Shown here: piece after piece, positions 7,001 to 9,376 of the stretch
How positions within the stretch are numbered: the stretch's first letter is position 1
How the letters are laid out: each line of letters begins with the position of its first letter
Assembly: GCF_947253225.1 (NCBI RefSeq)
Contig: NZ_CAMXYR010000054.1
Coordinates: 1-9,376, forward strand
DNA: 9,376 nucleotides
Source of the DNA: an uncultured Anaerococcus sp.
GTDB lineage: Bacteria > Bacillota > Clostridia > Tissierellales > Peptoniphilaceae
Direction: 5' to 3'
The notes under the pieces: model-generated
The model's input: the letters and a program-made list of their open reading frames with translations, nothing else
What the model was told of the DNA's origin: nothing
The model's database searches: none
Position numbers and translations under genes: made by a program

Positions 7001-7364
7001 ACAAACTCCTTTCTGTAGCTAGGAAAATCTCAACTATATCTTCTTTGCTAAAGCCTAAGAAAATCGCCTGTTTAAAATCATTTATCAGACTTTCAATAAA
7101 TTCTTCCTTGCTTATCTTTATCTTCTTGGTATCAATTTTAATAAAAGTCCCAATTCCAGGTTTAGTCTCGATTATCCCAAGCCTATCAAGCTCCTTGAAG
7201 GCCTTGGAGACAGTTGTCTGGTTGATTGATAGGCTTTTTGATAGCTCTCTTACGGATGGAAACTTATCCCCATCTATGAAAAAACCTGCCGCCAACATCT
7301 CCTTGGTCTGATCGACAATTTGCTGGTAAAGTGGGATTTCTGAAGAAAAATTTATATTAAACAT
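6981..7364 (-). CDS. GntR-family transcriptional regulator, YtrA subfamily
   Basis: This small repressor has 127 residues, the usual length of the YtrA subfamily, which lacks a large ligand-binding domain. Residues about 10-77 form the winged helix: PLYQQIVDQ at the start, FPSVRELSKSLSINQTTVSKAF (35-56) as the helix-turn-helix and GIIETKPGIGTFI (63-75) as the wing. The remaining roughly 50 residues are helical and probably dimerise. It is the first gene of the operon, with a very strong ribosome binding site (GGGAGGGG) directly before the ATG and an inverted repeat in the leader. Members of this subfamily usually repress their own operon, including linked ABC transporter genes, and are relieved by cell-wall-active compounds. 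The inducer here is unknown. Confidence 0.93.
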   Translation of the reverse strand: MFNINFSSEIPLYQQIVDQTKEMLAAGFFIDGDKFPSVRELSKSLSINQTTVSKAFKELDRLGIIETKPGIGTFIKIDTKKIKISKEEFIESLINDFKQAIFLGFSKEDIVEIFLATERSLYEDKGK

Positions 7365-7366
7365 AT

Positions 7367-7374
7367 CCCCTCCC
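7367..7374 (-). promoter_or_regulatory. strong ribosome binding site of the GntR gene
   Basis: GGGAGGGG on the minus strand lies two bases before the ATG at 7364; its AGG-rich core is a near-perfect match to the 16S anti-Shine-Dalgarno. It supports 7364 as the start and borders the inverted repeat on its upstream side. Confidence 0.8.
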
Positions 7375-7398
7375 TATGGTGTTTGGTGCTATACCATA
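7375..7398. promoter_or_regulatory. candidate operator of the GntR/ABC operon
   Basis: Arms TATGGT (7375-7380) and ACCATA (7393-7398) form a perfect 6-bp inverted repeat with a 12-base spacer. It lies just downstream of the predicted start site (about 7406) and upstream of the ribosome binding site. Both position and symmetry suit a dimeric winged-helix repressor blocking its own operon. No second copy was noticed elsewhere in the window. Confidence 0.5.
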
Positions 7399-7412
7399 CA
7401 TTTTTTACTTCC

Positions 7413-7440
7413 ATTATAGCACTTTATAAATTTTTTGCAA
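7413..7440 (-). promoter_or_regulatory. promoter of the GntR/ABC/dCMP deaminase/HAD operon
   Basis: Read on the minus strand, a -35 TTGCAA (7440-7435; 4 of 6 to consensus) and a perfect -10 TATAAT (7418-7413) are separated by 16 bases. The predicted start site is near 7406, giving a leader of about 42 bases that contains the inverted repeat. It begins immediately beyond the terminator of the cardiolipin synthase gene. Confidence 0.7.
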
Positions 7441-7441
7441 G

Positions 7442-7467
7442 AAAAAAAGAACTTCCTAAGAAGTTCT
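7442..7467 (-). terminator. intrinsic terminator of the cardiolipin synthase gene
   Basis: On the minus strand an 8-bp perfect stem AGAACTTC/GAAGTTCT (7467-7460 and 7455-7448) with the 4-base loop TTAG is followed by seven T residues. It starts six bases after the cls stop codon and separates this gene from the GntR operon on the same strand. Confidence 0.92.
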
Positions 7468-7472
7468 CAAGT

Positions 7473-9065
7473 TCACATAAGAACAGCAAAAGGCTTGGCT
7501 ATATTTGCCAGAATCCTATACCTTAATTTTATCATATTAACATCTTCTATATTTATTTCAGTGGCTATATCAAAGAAAATATCAAAGTCATTTTTTATTT
7601 CTTCCAAGCTATTGGTCTTATACATCAAAACTCCACACTCAAAGTTTTGGTATAGGGCCCTATAGTCAAGGTTTACGGTTCCAACAAAACCAATCTTCCC
7701 ATCTGCAAGCCAAGTTTTGGAATGGACAAAGCCTGGGGTATATTCAAATATCCTAACTCCTGCCCCAAGTAGCTCCCTGTAGTGGTCCTTAGCAAGGGCT
7801 GAGGCTATTTTTTTATCTGGAATGTGAGGTAGGCAAATTCTCACATCTATCCCAGATTTTGCTGCAAGCTTTATAGAGTTTCTGATTTCTTCATCGATGA
7901 TTAGGTAAGGACTCATCAAATATAGGTAGGACTTAGATTTATTTATCAAATCTACTAGAACATTTTTGGAAATAGTTTCATTATCCAAGGGATTATCTGC
8001 AAAAGGAATGTAAGTTCCTGTAGAATTAACAATTGGGTAAGTTTTTAGGTAAGAAGTGTAATCTTCTGCACTTTCGTCCATTGAGTTCCACATATTTAAG
8101 AACATAATTGTAAAGGACTTTACAGCACTGCCCTCAAGCCTTGCCCCGCAGTCCTTCCAATGGCCAAATCTCTCATAAACATTGATATATTCATCCGATA
8201 GGTTAATACCACCTGTATAGGCGAACTTTCCATCTATGACCATGACCTTCCTATGGTCCCTGTTGTTTTGGTAGGTTGATACGATAGGATACATCTTGGA
8301 AAAGACCCTACACCTTATGCCGAGACTCTCCATCTCTCTTGTGAAATTGCCCCTAACCCTTGTTATTAGGTTTGAACCGTCAATTAGCAGTCTTACTTGG
8401 ACTCCTTCCTTAACTTTCCTAACCAATTCTTCAAGAAGAGTCCCCCACATATAGCCATAATCTATTATGAAAAATTCCATAAAGATAAAATCCTTGGCAT
8501 TTCTCACATCGAAAAGCATGGCATCAAACATATCATCTCCAACCTTGTAGTAGGTTGAAGAAGTGTTTTTATAACTTGGAAAACCCCCAACATCGTCAAG
8601 GTACTTGGCTATAGGATAAAATCTTTTGCCCCTATCCTCTATGCTCCTATAAAGCTCTTGGTCGGCTTTTGTGTAGGCCCTCGACTCATCATTTAGCCTT
8701 AAAACCTTCCTTTGCTCCCTCCTGTATCCAATAGAAAAGTGACTCATAATAAAGGCTATAATTCCAAAAGTCGGGAAAATCGCAATCAACAAAAACCAAG
8801 AAAGCTTATTGGCATTGGACACATTTTTCATATTTAGAATTATAAGCATGATAAAAAACTTTGAAATCGCATCTCCTCCCAAGAGATAGGTTAGGTCGAT
8901 ATTTACAAAATAGTAAAGGTAAACCATCAAGGCAATCTGGACAAGAATCAAAACAGCAAAAAGCCCAGCACGGGAGAAAATCAAACTTCCTACCCCTTTT
9001 CTTGTTTTTTTCACATACTTATTTTCGTTGATTTTATTGATGATGTTTTTATTAAACTTGTACAT
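7473..9065 (-). CDS. cls: cardiolipin synthase (phospholipase D superfamily)
   Basis: This membrane enzyme condenses two phosphatidylglycerol molecules into cardiolipin plus glycerol. It has 530 residues. Hydrophobic segments lie near 33-53, 66-79 and 89-109, forming the usual N-terminal anchor. The two catalytic HKD motifs are H271-x-K273-x4-D278 (HRKVMVIDG, followed by GGINLSDEY) and H448-x-K450-x4-D455 (HSKTWLADG, followed by GTVNLDYRA), so both halves of the active site are intact. The ATG at 9065 has only AAGGT touching it, with no proper ribosome binding site. An internal TTG (codon 28, at 8984) has AAAGGGG about seven bases upstream and would start just before the first membrane segment, so the true start is open. 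It is a single-gene unit with its own terminator. Upstream phased repeats suggest regulated expression. Confidence 0.94.
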   Translation of the reverse strand: MYKFNKNIINKINENKYVKKTRKGVGSLIFSRAGLFAVLILVQIALMVYLYYFVNIDLTYLLGGDAISKFFIMLIILNMKNVSNANKLSWFLLIAIFPTFGIIAFIMSHFSIGYRREQRKVLRLNDESRAYTKADQELYRSIEDRGKRFYPIAKYLDDVGGFPSYKNTSSTYYKVGDDMFDAMLFDVRNAKDFIFMEFFIIDYGYMWGTLLEELVRKVKEGVQVRLLIDGSNLITRVRGNFTREMESLGIRCRVFSKMYPIVSTYQNNRDHRKVMVIDGKFAYTGGINLSDEYINVYERFGHWKDCGARLEGSAVKSFTIMFLNMWNSMDESAEDYTSYLKTYPIVNSTGTYIPFADNPLDNETISKNVLVDLINKSKSYLYLMSPYLIIDEEIRNSIKLAAKSGIDVRICLPHIPDKKIASALAKDHYRELLGAGVRIFEYTPGFVHSKTWLADGKIGFVGTVNLDYRALYQNFECGVLMYKTNSLEEIKNDFDIFFDIATEINIEDVNMIKLRYRILANIAKPFAVLM

Positions 9066-9071
9066 ACCTTA

Positions 9072-9113
9072 ATTATACACCACTATGATAACAAATTGTA
9101 ACATTGTATTATA
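9072..9113 (-). promoter_or_regulatory. candidate -10 elements for cls
   Basis: Two TATAAT hexamers occur on the minus strand upstream of cls, at 9113-9108 and 9077-9072. Neither has a good -35 partner at 16-18 bases. The nearer one ends six bases before the ATG, so its transcript would begin at or beside the start codon. The farther one would give a leader of about 36 bases. AT-rich sequence makes chance TATAAT matches likely. Confidence 0.35.
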
Positions 9114-9161
9114 AGTGTTGAATTTTGAGAGTTTATGAAAAATTATTATTCATCAAATGTA

Positions 9162-9199
9162 ACGGAATATAATATGATTTTTGACGGATTTTTGACGGA
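9162..9199. repeat. three ACGGA boxes in 11-bp phase, including an 11-bp tandem repeat
   Basis: ATTTTTGACGG occurs twice in exact tandem (9177-9187 and 9188-9198). A third, partly matching copy (TGTAACGGA) places its ACGGA at 9162, exactly 22 bases before the ACGGA at 9184, which is itself 11 before that at 9195. All boxes thus fall on one face of the helix. The pattern TTGACG-N5-TTGACG resembles the direct-repeat boxes bound by PhoB/OmpR-type response regulators. It lies about 100-135 bases upstream of the cls ATG. Confidence 0.6.
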
Positions 9200-9220
9200 A
9201 CTAAAAAGATGTGCTAAAAA
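9192..9220 (+). promoter_or_regulatory. weak candidate rightward promoter within the repeat
   Basis: The second repeat supplies TTGACG (9192-9197; 5 of 6 to the -35 consensus), and TAAAAA (9215-9220; 4 of 6 to the -10) follows after 17 bases. A start near 9227 would produce an RNA of about 70 bases ending at the terminator that finishes near 9299. The match is modest and the region is AT-rich. Confidence 0.25.
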
Positions 9221-9376
9221 TTAAATAAGTGTACTTTTACACCTAAATTCTTTAAAAACCTCAATTAAGCTTGACTTTTAGTTTTTTTGAGGTTTTTTTG
9301 ACTTCAAAAATTACCCCAAAAGCAAAATTAGCTCCCGAAGTTGGAAAAGGCCCCGAACCCCGTTCAATAAAAAAGA
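9200..9376. other. intergenic right end, no supported gene
   Basis: Beyond the phased repeats the sequence holds a small hairpin (GTGTA-CTTT-TACAC, 9229-9242), the bidirectional terminator at 9254-9299 and a less AT-rich tail with several C-runs (9314-9361). On the minus strand two frames stay open from the contig edge, ending at 9261 and 9311. Neither has a visible start or a recognisable motif, and the longer one reads through the terminator hairpin. A gene lying off the right edge cannot be excluded. Confidence 0.45.
9254..9299 (+). terminator. bidirectional intrinsic terminator
   Basis: AAAAACCTCAA (9254-9264) pairs perfectly with TTGAGGTTTTT (9287-9297) across a 22-base loop. Seven T residues (9293-9299) end the plus-strand copy. 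Because the left arm begins with five A residues, the minus-strand copy also ends in T residues, so it could stop transcripts from either side. No gene to its left on the plus strand requires it; it may serve a gene beyond the right edge or a short RNA. Confidence 0.7.

Noticed and set aside
6985..7311. 108-codon plus-strand frame opposite the GntR gene
   Set aside because: It is almost wholly antisense to a clear winged-helix regulator; its composition mirrors that gene.
7435..7665. 76-codon plus-strand frame starting near the cls terminator
   Set aside because: Its 5' part spans the terminator hairpin and the rest is antisense to the cls C-terminus; no protein features are seen.
9314..9361. 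G-quadruplex on the minus strand from the G-runs
   Set aside because: The runs are separated by loops of roughly 3, 14 and 16 bases, too long for a convincing quadruplex.
9261..9374. C-terminal part of a minus-strand protein at the right edge (37 codons)
   Set aside because: The frame passes through both arms of the terminator hairpin, shows no domain and has no visible start; it is kept only as an open possibility.

Overview
The window looks like the end of a draft contig from a low-GC, Gram-positive anaerobe of the Bacillota. Codon choice (AGA/AGG arginine, ATA isoleucine, CTA/CTT leucine), strong AAGGAG-type ribosome binding sites and AT-rich spacers point that way. The gene families would suit the Tissierellia/Peptoniphilaceae (Anaerococcus-like), but this placement is an inference from style, not a search result. 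Bases 1-48 are not genomic: they are the tail of an Illumina P7 oligo, a 10-nt i7 index and the Nextera read-2/mosaic-end adapter.

Left block (plus strand, about 136-3634): a good sigma-A-type promoter leads into ddl (D-alanine--D-alanine ligase), murF (overlapping ddl by 4 bp) and a PfkB-family sugar-phosphate kinase of the 1-phosphofructokinase/tagatose-6-phosphate kinase type, closed by a hairpin terminator. Ddl makes the dipeptide that MurF adds to the UDP-MurNAc-tripeptide, so the first two genes are consecutive peptidoglycan-precursor steps. The kinase is an unexpected third member, and its normally conserved GAGD anion-hole motif reads ACRD.

Middle block (minus strand, 7440 down to about 3694): a compact five-gene operon. 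Order of transcription: YtrA-type GntR repressor, ABC ATPase, ABC-2-like permease with a large external loop, dCMP deaminase (ComEB type), Cof-like HAD phosphatase. Junctions are overlaps of 20 and 8 bp, then gaps of 9 and 1 bp. A -35/-10 pair, a 24-bp inverted repeat just downstream of the predicted start site and a strong ribosome binding site precede the repressor gene, suggesting autoregulation. An intrinsic terminator follows the HAD gene, back to back with the terminator of the left block.

Right block (minus strand, 9065-7442): a complete two-HKD cardiolipin synthase with N-terminal membrane segments and its own strong terminator. Its upstream region has a TATAAT only six bases from the ATG and, further up, three ACGGA boxes spaced exactly 22 and 11 bp. 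The last roughly 310 bases carry no convincing gene, but hold these phased repeats, a small hairpin and a bidirectional terminator.

Most of the window is ordinary housekeeping and accessory sequence. The items most worth a second look are the phased repeats and possible short transcription unit at the right end, the altered kinase active-site motif, the candidate operator of the GntR/ABC operon, and the adapter contamination.
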